A stretch of 64,000 nt of DNA from Antrihabitans spumae (GTDB lineage: Bacteria > Actinomycetota > Actinomycetes > Mycobacteriales > Mycobacteriaceae), in assembly GCF_043944905.1 (NCBI RefSeq), contig NZ_JBIMSN010000141.1:11299-75298 (forward strand). Direction: 5' to 3'. The notes under the pieces were generated by a model. That model ran no database searches. It saw only the letters and a list, made by a program, of their open reading frames with translations, and was not told the DNA's origin. The position numbers were made by a program, and so were the translations under genes. Positions within the stretch are counted from its first letter, which is position 1; the number at the start of each line of letters is the position of its first letter. Positions 8,943 through 16,374 of the stretch are shown here, piece after piece.

Positions 8943-9380
8943 TCAGGTTGCTGCCGTGGTGAGCGAATTCGTCAGTCGTACAAGCGTTTCGCGAAGCTCG
9001 TCGGCGTCGCGAGCAGTCATGCCCATCGACTCGCCGAGCCGCTTAGGGATGTCGCAAGCGCGAGCTTCGAGCGCGCGGCCCTTGGCGGTCAGGGTGATCT
9101 GCACCCGGCGCTCGTCGGTGGAGAGGCGCTGCCGCTCGACCAGTCCGAGCATGCCCAAACGCTTGAGCAGCGGCGAGAGAGTGCCGGTGTCCAGTTTCAG
9201 GTCGTCGCACAGTTCGCTGACGCCACGGCCGTCACGTTCCCACAGTGCAAGCAACACGAGGTATTGCGGATACGTGACGCCGAGGGATTCCAAGATAGGT
9301 CGATACGTCGCCGTCACGGCCCGTGAGGCCGAGTACAGCGCGAAGCACAACTGCCTGTCGAGAGCGAGGTCGTTGGCCAT
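8943..9380 (-). CDS. ohrR: OhrR, MarR-family organic peroxide sensor
   Basis: Transcription repressor of 145 residues that senses organic peroxides. The sensing cysteine is in the N-terminal block RQLCFALYSASRAVTATY, a hallmark of OhrR, followed by the winged helix-turn-helix (YPQYLVLLALWE, LKLDTGTLSPLLKRLG, wing DERRVQITLTAKG). I chose ATG 9378-9380; the reading frame stays open far upstream across the aroG region, but that extension is antisense shadow. It sits upstream of ohr on the same strand and has a perfect dyad 15 bp before its start, so it most likely represses itself and ohr. Confidence 0.93.
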   Translation of the reverse strand: MANDLALDRQLCFALYSASRAVTATYRPILESLGVTYPQYLVLLALWERDGRGVSELCDDLKLDTGTLSPLLKRLGMLGLVERQRLSTDERRVQITLTAKGRALEARACDIPKRLGESMGMTARDADELRETLVRLTNSLTTAAT

Positions 9381-9395
9381 GTCAAAACTGTAGAC

Positions 9396-9410
9396 CACAA
9401 TTAGATTGTG
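9396..9410. promoter_or_regulatory. OhrR operator
   Basis: Perfect inverted repeat CACAAT-TAG-ATTGTG, 15 bp upstream of the ohrR start codon. It resembles known OhrR boxes (TACAATT/AATTGTA type). Its position would block the ohrR-ohr promoter. Binding is inferred. Confidence 0.7.
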
Positions 9411-9445
9411 CGCAATAGAGTTGGGTGCAGTAAAACTGGTCGGCA

Positions 9446-9468
9446 CCGACACACTTCCGATGTGTCGG
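9446..9468. promoter_or_regulatory. Perfect dyad in the aroG leader promoter region
   Basis: CCGACACA - 7 nt - TGTGTCGG is a perfect 8-bp inverted repeat ending 17 bp before the leader ATG. A -10-like TACAGT lies at 9473-9478, so the dyad covers the -35 area. It could bind a repressor of aromatic biosynthesis or form a hairpin; the regulator is unknown. Confidence 0.4.
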
Positions 9469-9485
9469 CTGGTACAGTCCAATTT

Positions 9486-9560
9486 ATGTCGCGCGGATAT
9501 TTTTGGTTTCTCGAACCGGCCCTTGGTGGGTCGGTCGGCGAAACCGCTTTGCGACGCTGA
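9486..9560 (+). CDS. Aromatic-rich leader peptide of the DAHP synthase gene
   Basis: A 24-codon reading frame, ATG 9486 to TGA 9558-9560, begins Met-Ser-Arg-Gly and then reads Tyr5-Phe6-Trp7-Phe8 (codons 9498-9509). All three aromatic end products of the pathway that starts with DAHP synthase are therefore tested in one run. There is no clear ribosome site; a -10-like TACAGT at 9473-9478 places the transcript start at or next to the ATG, so it may be a leaderless message. It is followed by two hairpins before the DAHP synthase start. A Phe-containing leader (aroR) in front of aroF is known in Corynebacterium glutamicum from memory; this one differs in residues. Confidence 0.65.
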   Translation: MSRGYFWFLEPALGGSVGETALRR

Positions 9561-9571
9561 CACCTCCACCT

Positions 9572-9595
9572 CGAGCCGGACGACAGACCGGCTCG
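9572..9595 (+). promoter_or_regulatory. Attenuator hairpin after the leader peptide
   Basis: CGAGCCGG - 8 nt - CCGGCTCG is a perfect 8-bp stem 11 bp after the leader stop codon. The leader itself contains CGAACCGG (9512-9519), just after the aromatic codons, which is nearly the same as the left arm and could pair with the right arm (9588-9595) with one mismatch. That gives the mutually exclusive pairing expected of ribosome-mediated attenuation. No U-run follows, so the mechanism could be Rho- or translation-based. Confidence 0.55.
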
Positions 9596-9613
9596 CTTGG
9601 TAGCGAATCTTCC

Positions 9614-9644
9614 TTCGGGTCGGTCCTGAGAACAGGAACCCGAA
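9614..9644 (+). promoter_or_regulatory. Hairpin masking the DAHP synthase ribosome site
   Basis: TTCGGGT (9614-9620) pairs perfectly with ACCCGAA (9638-9644), and the inner TCCTG (9624-9628) pairs with CAGGA (9633-9637) around an AGAA loop. The AGGA ribosome site is in the right arm, and the stem ends at the base before the ATG at 9645. The GGGTCGGTC at 9617-9625 also occurs in the leader at 9528-9536, so alternative pairing is possible. Closing of this hairpin should reduce translation. Confidence 0.5.
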
Positions 9645-10739
9645 ATGACAATCGCACTCGATCCGACACGTGATCTCGATGATCAGCGCACCATCAGCAT
9701 CAGCCCGTTGGTGTCGCCTGACGAGATTCGTCGAGCCCATGCCGTCGACGACGCAGCCGTGGCTACCGTGCGCGCCGGACGTAACGCAACCGTCGACGTA
9801 CTGAACGGCGACGATGACCGACTGATGGTGATCGTCGGACCGTGCTCGGTACACGACCCGGCAGCCGCACTCGACTACGCACAGCGCCTCGCCTGCAAAG
9901 CCGCCGACCTCGACGACCGTCTTCATGTCGTCATGCGCGTGTACTTCGAGAAGCCACGGACCACGCTGGGGTGGAAGGGCCTGATCAACGACCCGCACCT
10001 CGACGGCAGCTTCGACGTCAATACCGGCTTGGGCATCGGCAGGCAGTTGCTCGTCGACATCTCGTCTCTCGGATTGCCGGTTGCCTGCGAATTCCTCGAC
10101 CCGATCACGCCGCAATACATCGCGGACCTGGTCAGCTACGGCGCGATCGGCGCGCGAACTGCCGCAAGTCAGGTGCATCGACAGTTGAGCAGCGCGTTGT
10201 CGATGCCGGTCGGCATCAAAAACGGCACCGACGGCGACGTCCAGGTTGCCGTCGACGGAACCCGGGCAGCGGCGGCAAGCCACGTGTTCCCTGGAATGGA
10301 CCGGAACGGACACGCGGCGTTGATCCAGACGACCGGCAACCCCGATTGTCATGTGATTCTGCGTGGTGGCAGCACCGGACCGAACTACGACGAGGCGTCG
10401 GTCGATGCCGCGGCTGCCCTGCTGGCCAAGGCGGGCCTGCCCGAACGAATCGTCATCGACGCCAGCCACGGCAACAGCAACAAGGACCACAACAAGCAGG
10501 TCGACGTGGTCGACGACGTCGCGCGCCGGATTGCGGCGGGGGAGCGTCGCGTCGTCGGGATGATGCTCGAAAGCTTCATCGAAGCAGGCAGGCAAGACCT
10601 GACACTCGGCCGAGCCGACGACCTCGTCTACGGCAAATCGATCACCGATGCCTGCCTCGATTGGGCGACCACCGCACGGCAACTCGACACCCTCGCAGCT
10701 GCCGTCACCGCACGTCGTGGGGCCGAAACTGCACGCTGA
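9645..10739 (+). CDS. aroG: 3-deoxy-7-phosphoheptulonate synthase (class I DAHP synthase)
   Basis: Joins phosphoenolpyruvate and erythrose 4-phosphate in the first step of the shikimate pathway. The 364-residue product matches the class I AroF/G/H family: VIVGPCSVHDP, MRVYFEKPRTTLGWKGL, FLDPITPQYIADLVSYGAIGAR, GIKNGTDG and the metal/substrate block IDASHGNSNKDH, then MLESFIEAG. This differs from the class II enzyme typical of mycobacteria. It is preceded by a leader peptide and two hairpins that suggest attenuation by aromatic amino acids. Salicylate synthesis in the mbt locus draws on the same pathway. Its last 35 bp overlap the convergent alkB-like gene. Confidence 0.93.
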   Translation: MTIALDPTRDLDDQRTISISPLVSPDEIRRAHAVDDAAVATVRAGRNATVDVLNGDDDRLMVIVGPCSVHDPAAALDYAQRLACKAADLDDRLHVVMRVYFEKPRTTLGWKGLINDPHLDGSFDVNTGLGIGRQLLVDISSLGLPVACEFLDPITPQYIADLVSYGAIGARTAASQVHRQLSSALSMPVGIKNGTDGDVQVAVDGTRAAAASHVFPGMDRNGHAALIQTTGNPDCHVILRGGSTGPNYDEASVDAAAALLAKAGLPERIVIDASHGNSNKDHNKQVDVVDDVARRIAAGERRVVGMMLESFIEAGRQDLTLGRADDLVYGKSITDACLDWATTARQLDTLAAAVTARRGAETAR

Positions 10740-11337
10740 TCCGTGGTCCGACAGCGCGATTGGTCTTCGGCACGGCGTGCTCCCAGGTCCGCTGACACGA
10801 TCCGCCCATAACGAGCAGGTCGCCGTGGCCGAGTTGGAAACGAAGCGTCGCACCGCCCGCTCGCGGTCGCAGTAGGAGCGGGCGGGCATCGCCGAGCGAC
10901 ACGATCGCCACCATCGTGTCCGCTGTGCGGCTGCGCCCGATCGTGTCGCCGTGCCACGCGACGCTGTCGGACCCGTCGCGGTACAGGCAGAGACCGGCCG
11001 TTGTGAACGGCTCGCCGAGTTCGTTGGCGTAGTGCTCGCTGAGCAGTGAACGGGCCTGTGCGAGAAGCGGATTTGGAAGTGGGTCCCCGGCATCGTAGAA
11101 ACAGAGCAGGCGGGGCACGTCTACGACCCTGTCGTACATGGGCCTGCGATCCGACCGCCAGGCGACGTTGTGGACCAGATCGGAGAACAGGTCCTCGGAT
11201 CCGGCCACCCAGCCGGGCGCGTGATCGACCCACGCGCCCGCACTCAACTGGGTGCGGGTGATTGCGCAGGCAAGGTCGCCGATCGTCGGGCCGGACGGCT
11301 CGACATCGAACAGCGACGCTTGATGCGTTACGAACAT
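10705..11337 (-). CDS. AlkB-like alpha-ketoglutarate-dependent dioxygenase
   Basis: Fe(II)/2-oxoglutarate dioxygenase of 210 residues, likely repairing alkylated nucleic acid bases. Visible features are YDRVVDVPRLLCFYDAG, the iron ligands in WHGDT and in the later His of WEHAVPK, and the 2-oxoglutarate-binding arginines in PRISVQFR, which end the double-stranded beta-helix. I chose ATG 11335-11337 (MFVTHQASLF); a longer in-frame start at 11418 adds 27 residues without family similarity. It converges with aroG, sharing 35 bp at the 3' ends, and seems transcribed alone. Confidence 0.85.
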   Translation of the reverse strand: MFVTHQASLFDVEPSGPTIGDLACAITRTQLSAGAWVDHAPGWVAGSEDLFSDLVHNVAWRSDRRPMYDRVVDVPRLLCFYDAGDPLPNPLLAQARSLLSEHYANELGEPFTTAGLCLYRDGSDSVAWHGDTIGRSRTADTMVAIVSLGDARPLLLRPRAGGATLRFQLGHGDLLVMGGSCQRTWEHAVPKTNRAVGPRISVQFRPHDVR

Positions 11338-11365
11338 GTGTTCGATGATACCGCGCGTGAAGCTG

Positions 11366-11932
11366 TCAGATAAGACTTGTCCAATAGTCCTCGAACCGCA
11401 CGAACACCATGACCGCAACGATCGCGAACCAGACCGCGGCGATCGTCCAGCGCCACTCGTCGATCACTTTCACAACGCCGCCGCGGCCTTCGGCGACTCG
11501 ATGAAACGCGACGGTCTGGATCGGCAACGTCACCAGCCAGACCGCCATGCAGTAAGGGCACAGAGCGCCGATTCGGTAGAGGCTTTGAAAGATCAGCCAG
11601 CAGACGAATACGGTGCCCAGCAGGCTGCCGATCCAGAGCCCCACCCAGTGCCAGCGTGGCAGTGTCACGCCGGTGAGGGTGAGCGCTCCCATCGCGACGA
11701 CGAGGGTGAAGCCGACGATGCCGATCAGCGAATTGGGAAAGCCGAACACCGATGCCTGTGGCGTCGTCATCACCGTGCCGCACGACAGCACCGGGTTGAT
11801 GCTGCACGACGGTATGTAACCCGGGTCCGCGGTGATCTTCCAGCGCTCGTAGGTCAGTGTGGCCGCGGCCGTCAGGCCTACGAGCCCACCGATCGTGAGC
11901 AGCCACCCCGAACCTGATCGAACGCTTGTCAC
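11366..11932 (-). CDS. Vitamin K epoxide reductase (VKOR) family membrane protein
   Basis: Four- to five-helix membrane protein of 188 residues that reoxidises a DsbA-like partner and passes electrons to menaquinone. The active site CPYC is at Cys125-Cys128 and the loop cysteine pair at Cys43 and Cys51, as in bacterial VKOR. The start GTG (11930-11932) overlaps the TGA of the DsbA-like gene upstream, so both are probably translated together. The closest pair I know of is Rv2969c-Rv2968c in M. tuberculosis. The product acts at the membrane and forms disulfides in secreted proteins. Confidence 0.9.
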   Translation of the reverse strand: MTSVRSGSGWLLTIGGLVGLTAAATLTYERWKITADPGYIPSCSINPVLSCGTVMTTPQASVFGFPNSLIGIVGFTLVVAMGALTLTGVTLPRWHWVGLWIGSLLGTVFVCWLIFQSLYRIGALCPYCMAVWLVTLPIQTVAFHRVAEGRGGVVKVIDEWRWTIAAVWFAIVAVMVFVRFEDYWTSLI

Positions 11933-12678
11933 TGTTGGGCCGCGGTGACGGCTGCACGCAACGCGTCCGGGGTCGGGTTGCGAAGCGCAACGCCGTTGAC
12001 GCGAACGGTCGGTGTGCTGGTGACGCCGCTTGCTAGAACAGTCTGGGTATTGGTACCGACGAAGGTTCCGTAGCGAATCGACGTTATGCACTGCGCGACG
12101 TCAGGATCGGATGCTCCTGCTGCCGTTGCGAGTTCGACGAGGCGTTCGTCGGTCAGGCCGGAGCCACCCTCCTCGGGCTGTGCCTCGAACATCGCCTGGT
12201 GCCACGCCGGCCAGGCCGTCTTGTCTGCCTCGACTACGCAGAAGCCGGCATTCGCGGCGCGAGTCGAATAGTTTGTCGACGACATACGATCCAGTATGGC
12301 AATGGGCGAATAGTCGACCGCAACAGTTCCCGATGCGACGAGATCCGACAACGTCGGGCCGGTCATCGATTCGAACTGCTTGCAGGCAGGGCACTGGAAG
12401 TCCTCGATTGCCGACACGACCACCTTGGCGGCTGGATCGCCGATTCTGATGGCACCGTCAGGCGTGAGAACCGAGGGTGCAGCGGTCGACTCGGTGGTTG
12501 TCGGCGCCGCGGTCTGTTCTGCCTTGTTGTCGGAACTCTTGCGAGAGACCGAAATTCCGATCGCGACGACGAGGGCGACGAGGACAAGGGCAATCGCGGC
12601 CTGTATCGCGATCTTGCGGTTGCGATCTTTGCGCGCCGCAACTGCCAACGGGCCGCGCTTGCCGGAACTGGTGTTCAT
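11929..12678 (-). CDS. Membrane-anchored DsbA-like thiol oxidoreductase
   Basis: Secreted thioredoxin-fold oxidase of 249 residues. A membrane anchor covers about residues 24-45, then a Thr/Ala-rich linker, then the thioredoxin domain with the active site FQCPACK (Cys96, Cys99) and a cis-proline loop near VTSTPTVRVNG. It introduces disulfides in exported proteins and is presumably reoxidised by the VKOR encoded next (GTGA overlap). I chose ATG 12676-12678 (MNTSSGKRG) with AAAGG upstream; the open frame continues 53 codons further without family features. Confidence 0.9.
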   Translation of the reverse strand: MNTSSGKRGPLAVAARKDRNRKIAIQAAIALVLVALVVAIGISVSRKSSDNKAEQTAAPTTTESTAAPSVLTPDGAIRIGDPAAKVVVSAIEDFQCPACKQFESMTGPTLSDLVASGTVAVDYSPIAILDRMSSTNYSTRAANAGFCVVEADKTAWPAWHQAMFEAQPEEGGSGLTDERLVELATAAGASDPDVAQCITSIRYGTFVGTNTQTVLASGVTSTPTVRVNGVALRNPTPDALRAAVTAAQQ

Positions 12679-12887
12679 GGTGTGCCTTTCGATGAAAACT
12701 ATTGGTAGGTAAAACGTTTCGAGTGTGCAGACGGGCATCGCGGTGGGGGCTCGTCGAGCAGCGGGTGACCCATGGCGCACGGCAGTGGCGCGCCGAAAGG
12801 GTCGAAGCAGAGAACGCGTCGCGGCATAGCGCTGCAACGGCGTGATCCGGTCGCATCGAGTTGGACCGGACGAAGAAGTAGCCCGCC

Positions 12888-13373
12888 TCAGGCGGAAAGT
12901 GCTCGCGAGGTCGGCGGCCCGCGGGTGCCGGCTCCGGCGCTGACCAGCAGCCGTAGGACAACCGAGGGGCGATACAGCGGGGGACTAGTGCGCAGCGGGC
13001 CGACGACGGGGACCGGAGCCGACGTCGCGACGATCAACTGGTCGAGGGTGGATGCGGCGACGCAGTACAGGCGCTCGGCGCTGCAGATCAGCGCCGCGCA
13101 GGCAGCGGCAGCGACGACGTGGGATGCCAGCATCAGCAGCGAGAAGTTGCCGCCGTGGGCGTGGCTTTCGGTGAGAACGAGTGCGAAGTGACCGACCAGC
13201 TGGCCGGCGCACAGAGCGACGACAAGGACGAGGTACCTACGCCCGCTCGATACTGCCGCACCTACCGCGGTACCGATCGCGGCGCAGGCAAGGATCAACG
13301 CGACGATCGAGCTTCGCCAGGGATTCCGCCACCTGCGAAGCCGTGAGCTGCGACAGCCATAGCCGCCGACCAA
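12888..13373 (-). CDS. Small integral membrane protein, unknown function
   Basis: About 161 residues with a basic N-terminus and roughly three to four hydrophobic helices (near 22-42, 45-66, 76-97). A SHAHGG motif sits in the loop between helices. The first codon is uncertain: TTG 13371-13373 is the first candidate and a shorter start in the basic stretch is possible. I do not recognise the family with confidence; some actinobacterial copper-linked membrane proteins look similar. A perfect dyad, CTACTA-n7-TAGTAG, lies 75 bp upstream. Confidence 0.5.
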   Translation of the reverse strand: MVGGYGCRSSRLRRWRNPWRSSIVALILACAAIGTAVGAAVSSGRRYLVLVVALCAGQLVGHFALVLTESHAHGGNFSLLMLASHVVAAAACAALICSAERLYCVAASTLDQLIVATSAPVPVVGPLRTSPPLYRPSVVLRLLVSAGAGTRGPPTSRALSA

Positions 13374-13448
13374 GCCCCGACGGCGGCGCCACGCAAGCGC
13401 GCAGCGTCGACCTCGGGGTTATTCACCCCATTCACGATACAGCGATCG

Positions 13449-13467
13449 CTACTACACGAATTAGTAG
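13449..13467. promoter_or_regulatory. Inverted repeat CTACTA-n7-TAGTAG
   Basis: Perfect 6-bp dyad between the membrane-protein gene (leftward) and the LysE-type gene (rightward, start 13577). Half-sites of the form TACTAC/GTAGTA recall operators of BlaI/CopY-type repressors in actinobacteria. No such regulator is in the window, so this is tentative. Confidence 0.4.
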
Positions 13468-13576
13468 TCTCGTGAACGAGGAGGATCGTCGCAGTGGGCC
13501 GTCGGCCTTCGACGCATGGCCACTACCTTGCAACTGGACTGCGACAAAGGGTCCAGCGGCTGGAACGCTTGGCCTC

Positions 13577-14221
13577 ATGCTGACAACGACTGCAGTACTC
13601 GGTGTTGGAGCCGTTGCACTCGGAATGGTGCTGACGCCGGGACCCAACATGATGTACCTGGTATCGCGCAGCATCACCCAGGGGCGGCGCGCTGGCCTGG
13701 TCTCGCTGTGCGGTGTGGCTGTCGGATTTCTCGTGTACATGACCGCGACCGCGGTTGGTATCGCAGCGGTGTTCATCGCTGTGCCCGAGTTGTACCTAGC
13801 GGTGAAGTTCGCCGGCGCGGCATATCTGCTCTGGCTCGCCTGGCAGGCGTTGCGGCCGGGCGGGACCTCGGTGTTCGCTCCGCAGGCCATGCCGATCGAT
13901 TCGGATCGAAAGCTGTTTGCAATGGGGCTGCTGACCAATCTGCTGAATCCGAAGATCGCGATCATGTACCTTGCCCTGATCCCGCAGTTCGTCGATCTCG
14001 ACGCAGGCAAGGTGTGGTTGCAGAGTCTGGCGCTCGGAAGTGTGCAAATCTGCGTAGCCCTGACGGTGAACGCGCTGATAGTGCTTGCTGCAGCGACCAT
14101 CTCGGGTTTCCTCACCCGTCGACCCTCGTGGTTGCGGGTGCAGCGCTTCGCCATGGGGACCGTGCTCGGCGGTCTCGCGATCACACTTGCGACGGACCGC
14201 GCTCGACCCGCCGCTATGTGA
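13577..14221 (+). CDS. LysE/RhtB-family amino acid exporter
   Basis: Inner membrane exporter of 214 residues with about six helices. The family signature LTPGPNMMYLVSRSITQGRRAG is present at residues 18-39 (cited as the GPNMMYLVSRS block), followed by FAGAAYLLWLAWQALR and GLLTNLLNPKIAIMYLALIPQF, which are diagnostic of LysE/RhtB. Start ATG 13577 was chosen because the helix-one segment begins right after it; the open frame runs almost 400 bp further upstream without similarity. Substrate is not predictable. It converges with dapC and overlaps it by 8 bp. Confidence 0.88.
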   Translation: MLTTTAVLGVGAVALGMVLTPGPNMMYLVSRSITQGRRAGLVSLCGVAVGFLVYMTATAVGIAAVFIAVPELYLAVKFAGAAYLLWLAWQALRPGGTSVFAPQAMPIDSDRKLFAMGLLTNLLNPKIAIMYLALIPQFVDLDAGKVWLQSLALGSVQICVALTVNALIVLAAATISGFLTRRPSWLRVQRFAMGTVLGGLAITLATDRARPAAM

Positions 14222-15395
14222 GCCTGGTCAGCCGCTCGATCCCGGCGTCGAGGGTCTCGTCCTTTTTGCAGAAGGTGAAGCGCACGAGCCGATTCCACTT
14301 GTCGAAGTCCTCGGCGAAGGCACTCACCGGCACAGCGGCTACGCCTATCCGATCGGGAAGCTCTCGGCAGAATGCCAGTGCGTCCCCGACTCCGAGTGGG
14401 GTGACGTCGGCGCAGACGAAGTAGCCACCCTCGCTGCGTTTCACATCGAAACCGGTGTCGGTCAATGCTTTCGACAGGCGATCACGCTTGATCTGGAGTT
14501 CGTCGCGTAGCCCGCGGACCCACGCCTGCTCGTGTTCGAGGGCGTAGGCAACAGCAGGCTGAAACGGTCCGCCTCCGACGAATGTCAGGAACTGCTTCGC
14601 GGCTCGGACGCCGTCGATGAGATCCGCGGGTCCGCATGCCCAACCGATCTTCCAGCCCGTACAGCTGAAAGATTTTGCCGCACTGGACACTACGATCGTC
14701 CGCTCGTACATGCCGGGCAGTGTCGAGATCGAGATGTGAGACCGGTCGTCGAACGCGAGGTGTTCGTAGACTTCGTCCGTCAGAACAAGGAGGTCGTGCT
14801 CGCAGGCCACCTCGGCAATGGCGGCAAGGTCGTCGCGACTCAGCACCGCGCCGGTCGGGTTGTGCGGTGAGTTGACGATGATCATCCGCGTGTTCGGTGT
14901 GATCGCCGCACGCAGTGCATCCGCATCGAGTGTGAAACCCGCACCGTCGCTCACGAGCGACACGCTGCGTCGAACCGCGCCCGCCAGCGCAACTGCCGCG
15001 GCATAGGAGTCGTAGAACGGCTCGATCAAGACGACCTCTTCGCCGGGTTCGACCAAGCCGAGTACCGAGGCGCTGATCGCCTCGGTTGCGCCGACAGTCA
15101 CGAGCACCTGGTCCGCCGGGTCGTAGGAAGTGCCGTAGCGGGTGGCTCGATCCGCCGCGATTGCGTTGCGCAGCATAGGCATACCGCGACCGGGCGGGTA
15201 CTGGTTGAGACCGTCCGCGATCGATTGCCGCGCGACCGCCAGCATGGCTGCCGGACCGTCGGAGTCGGGAAACCCCTGACCGAGGTTGACCGCCGCGTGC
15301 CGCACTGCGAGTTCGGTCATCTCAGCGAAGATCGTCGACGAGAACGGCTGCAATCGTGCGACCGTTCGAGAGGTGGACCCCGACGCTTGCGACAT
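14214..15395 (-). CDS. dapC: Pyridoxal phosphate aminotransferase, DapC type
   Basis: Class I aminotransferase of 393 residues, probably N-succinyldiaminopimelate aminotransferase of the lysine/diaminopimelate pathway. Motifs: VNLGQGFPD, YPPGRGMPMLR, VTVGATEAI, INSPHNPTG-like VNSPHNPTG, DEVYEHLAF, the PLP lysine in SSAAKSFSCTGWKIGW, and the C-terminal RFTFCKKDETLD. It closely resembles Rv0858c (DapC) of M. tuberculosis as I remember it, and opens the stretch of conserved gene order that runs to accD3. Kynurenine or other aminotransferase activity cannot be excluded by motif alone. Confidence 0.85.
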   Translation of the reverse strand: MSQASGSTSRTVARLQPFSSTIFAEMTELAVRHAAVNLGQGFPDSDGPAAMLAVARQSIADGLNQYPPGRGMPMLRNAIAADRATRYGTSYDPADQVLVTVGATEAISASVLGLVEPGEEVVLIEPFYDSYAAAVALAGAVRRSVSLVSDGAGFTLDADALRAAITPNTRMIIVNSPHNPTGAVLSRDDLAAIAEVACEHDLLVLTDEVYEHLAFDDRSHISISTLPGMYERTIVVSSAAKSFSCTGWKIGWACGPADLIDGVRAAKQFLTFVGGGPFQPAVAYALEHEQAWVRGLRDELQIKRDRLSKALTDTGFDVKRSEGGYFVCADVTPLGVGDALAFCRELPDRIGVAAVPVSAFAEDFDKWNRLVRFTFCKKDETLDAGIERLTRLT

Positions 15396-15430
15396 GGCTC
15401 GAGCCTAGCCGGGTGGACCGCTGCGACCGC

Positions 15431-16339
15431 TCAGAGTCGCACGCCGGACAACTTCTCCGGGTTCGCCATGTCGTAGGTCGCGGCGACGAGACCGTCGCGG
15501 ACGGTGAACCCCATCACTCGCGATGGGATGGGCGGATGAGCGGCGTCGCCCGCTGTCCCCGGTTGATACATGCCGAGTTCGCCGTTGACCATGACCGGCG
15601 TATAGGACAGCAGTGGGTCGCGCCCGAACTTCTCGGCGAGCCCCATGAAGAACCTGGCAATCTTGACGGCACCCGTGACGATGTTGATCGCGGTACTCGT
15701 CGTCCCGTTCGCGTCGCCGGTCGTCCTGGCGTCCGGATGCAGAGCCGCGATCACTGCAGCCATGTCTCCGCTCGCCATCGCTGCGAGAAACCGTTCCACC
15801 GCAGCTGCGTGCTCTTCGCGTGGAACGGCTGGTGGGGTCGCCGAGACGGCCTTGCGTGCGCGGGAAGCGAGTTTGCGTGCTGTTTCGATGGTCACTCCGA
15901 GGATGTCGGCGATCTCGTCGAACGGCACCGAAAACGCATCGTGCAATACGAAAGCGACCCGTTGGGCGGGTGTGAGCGTGTCGAGTACGACGAGGGCCGC
16001 GAGGCGGTTGTCCTCGTCGGCGACGACGACCTGCAGTGGGTCCGGTTCGTAGGAGGACGAGAGGGGAGCGACGACGGGTTCCGGAAGCCATTGCCCGACA
16101 TAGCTTTCCCGACGGATTGCGGCAGAGCGTAAGCGGTCGAGGCAGATTCGCCCGACCACGGTTGTCAGCCAGCCACGTAGGTCTCGAATCTGGTCCTGCT
16201 CGACGGTCACGAGACGGAGCCAGCTTTCCTGGACCGCGTCCTCGGCGTCGGTGACACTGCCGGTGAGTCGATAGCCGACTGCGAGTAGATGGCCGCGGTG
16301 GGATTCGAAAGTTTGCGCCAAGGCGAGAGCTGCTGCCAC
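15431..16339 (-). CDS. ECF sigma factor with SnoaL-like C-terminal domain (SigJ/ECF41 type)
   Basis: RNA polymerase sigma factor of 302 residues. Region 2 is seen in GYRLTGSVTDAEDAVQESWLRL, region 4 in LDTLTPAQRVAFVLHDAF and PFDEIADILGVTIETARKL. Instead of an anti-sigma partner it carries a C-terminal SnoaL-like domain (about 175-300) that ends in ANPEKL, matching the NPDKL-type motif described for ECF41 sigma factors, where this domain controls activity. Start is GTG 16337-16339. It is divergent from the F420-type oxidoreductase gene with only about 35 bp between starts, so that gene is a candidate target or cofactor. Confidence 0.88.
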   Translation of the reverse strand: MAAALALAQTFESHRGHLLAVGYRLTGSVTDAEDAVQESWLRLVTVEQDQIRDLRGWLTTVVGRICLDRLRSAAIRRESYVGQWLPEPVVAPLSSSYEPDPLQVVVADEDNRLAALVVLDTLTPAQRVAFVLHDAFSVPFDEIADILGVTIETARKLASRARKAVSATPPAVPREEHAAAVERFLAAMASGDMAAVIAALHPDARTTGDANGTTSTAINIVTGAVKIARFFMGLAEKFGRDPLLSYTPVMVNGELGMYQPGTAGDAAHPPIPSRVMGFTVRDGLVAATYDMANPEKLSGVRL

Positions 16340-16374
16340 AGGGCGATACTACGGACAAGCAGTAGGGTGAATTT

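Noticed and set aside
8943..11093. A single 716-codon minus-strand frame spanning ohrR and the whole aroG region
   Set aside because: Only the last 145 codons look like a protein (OhrR). The rest is antisense to aroG and has no family features; long antisense frames are common at this GC content.
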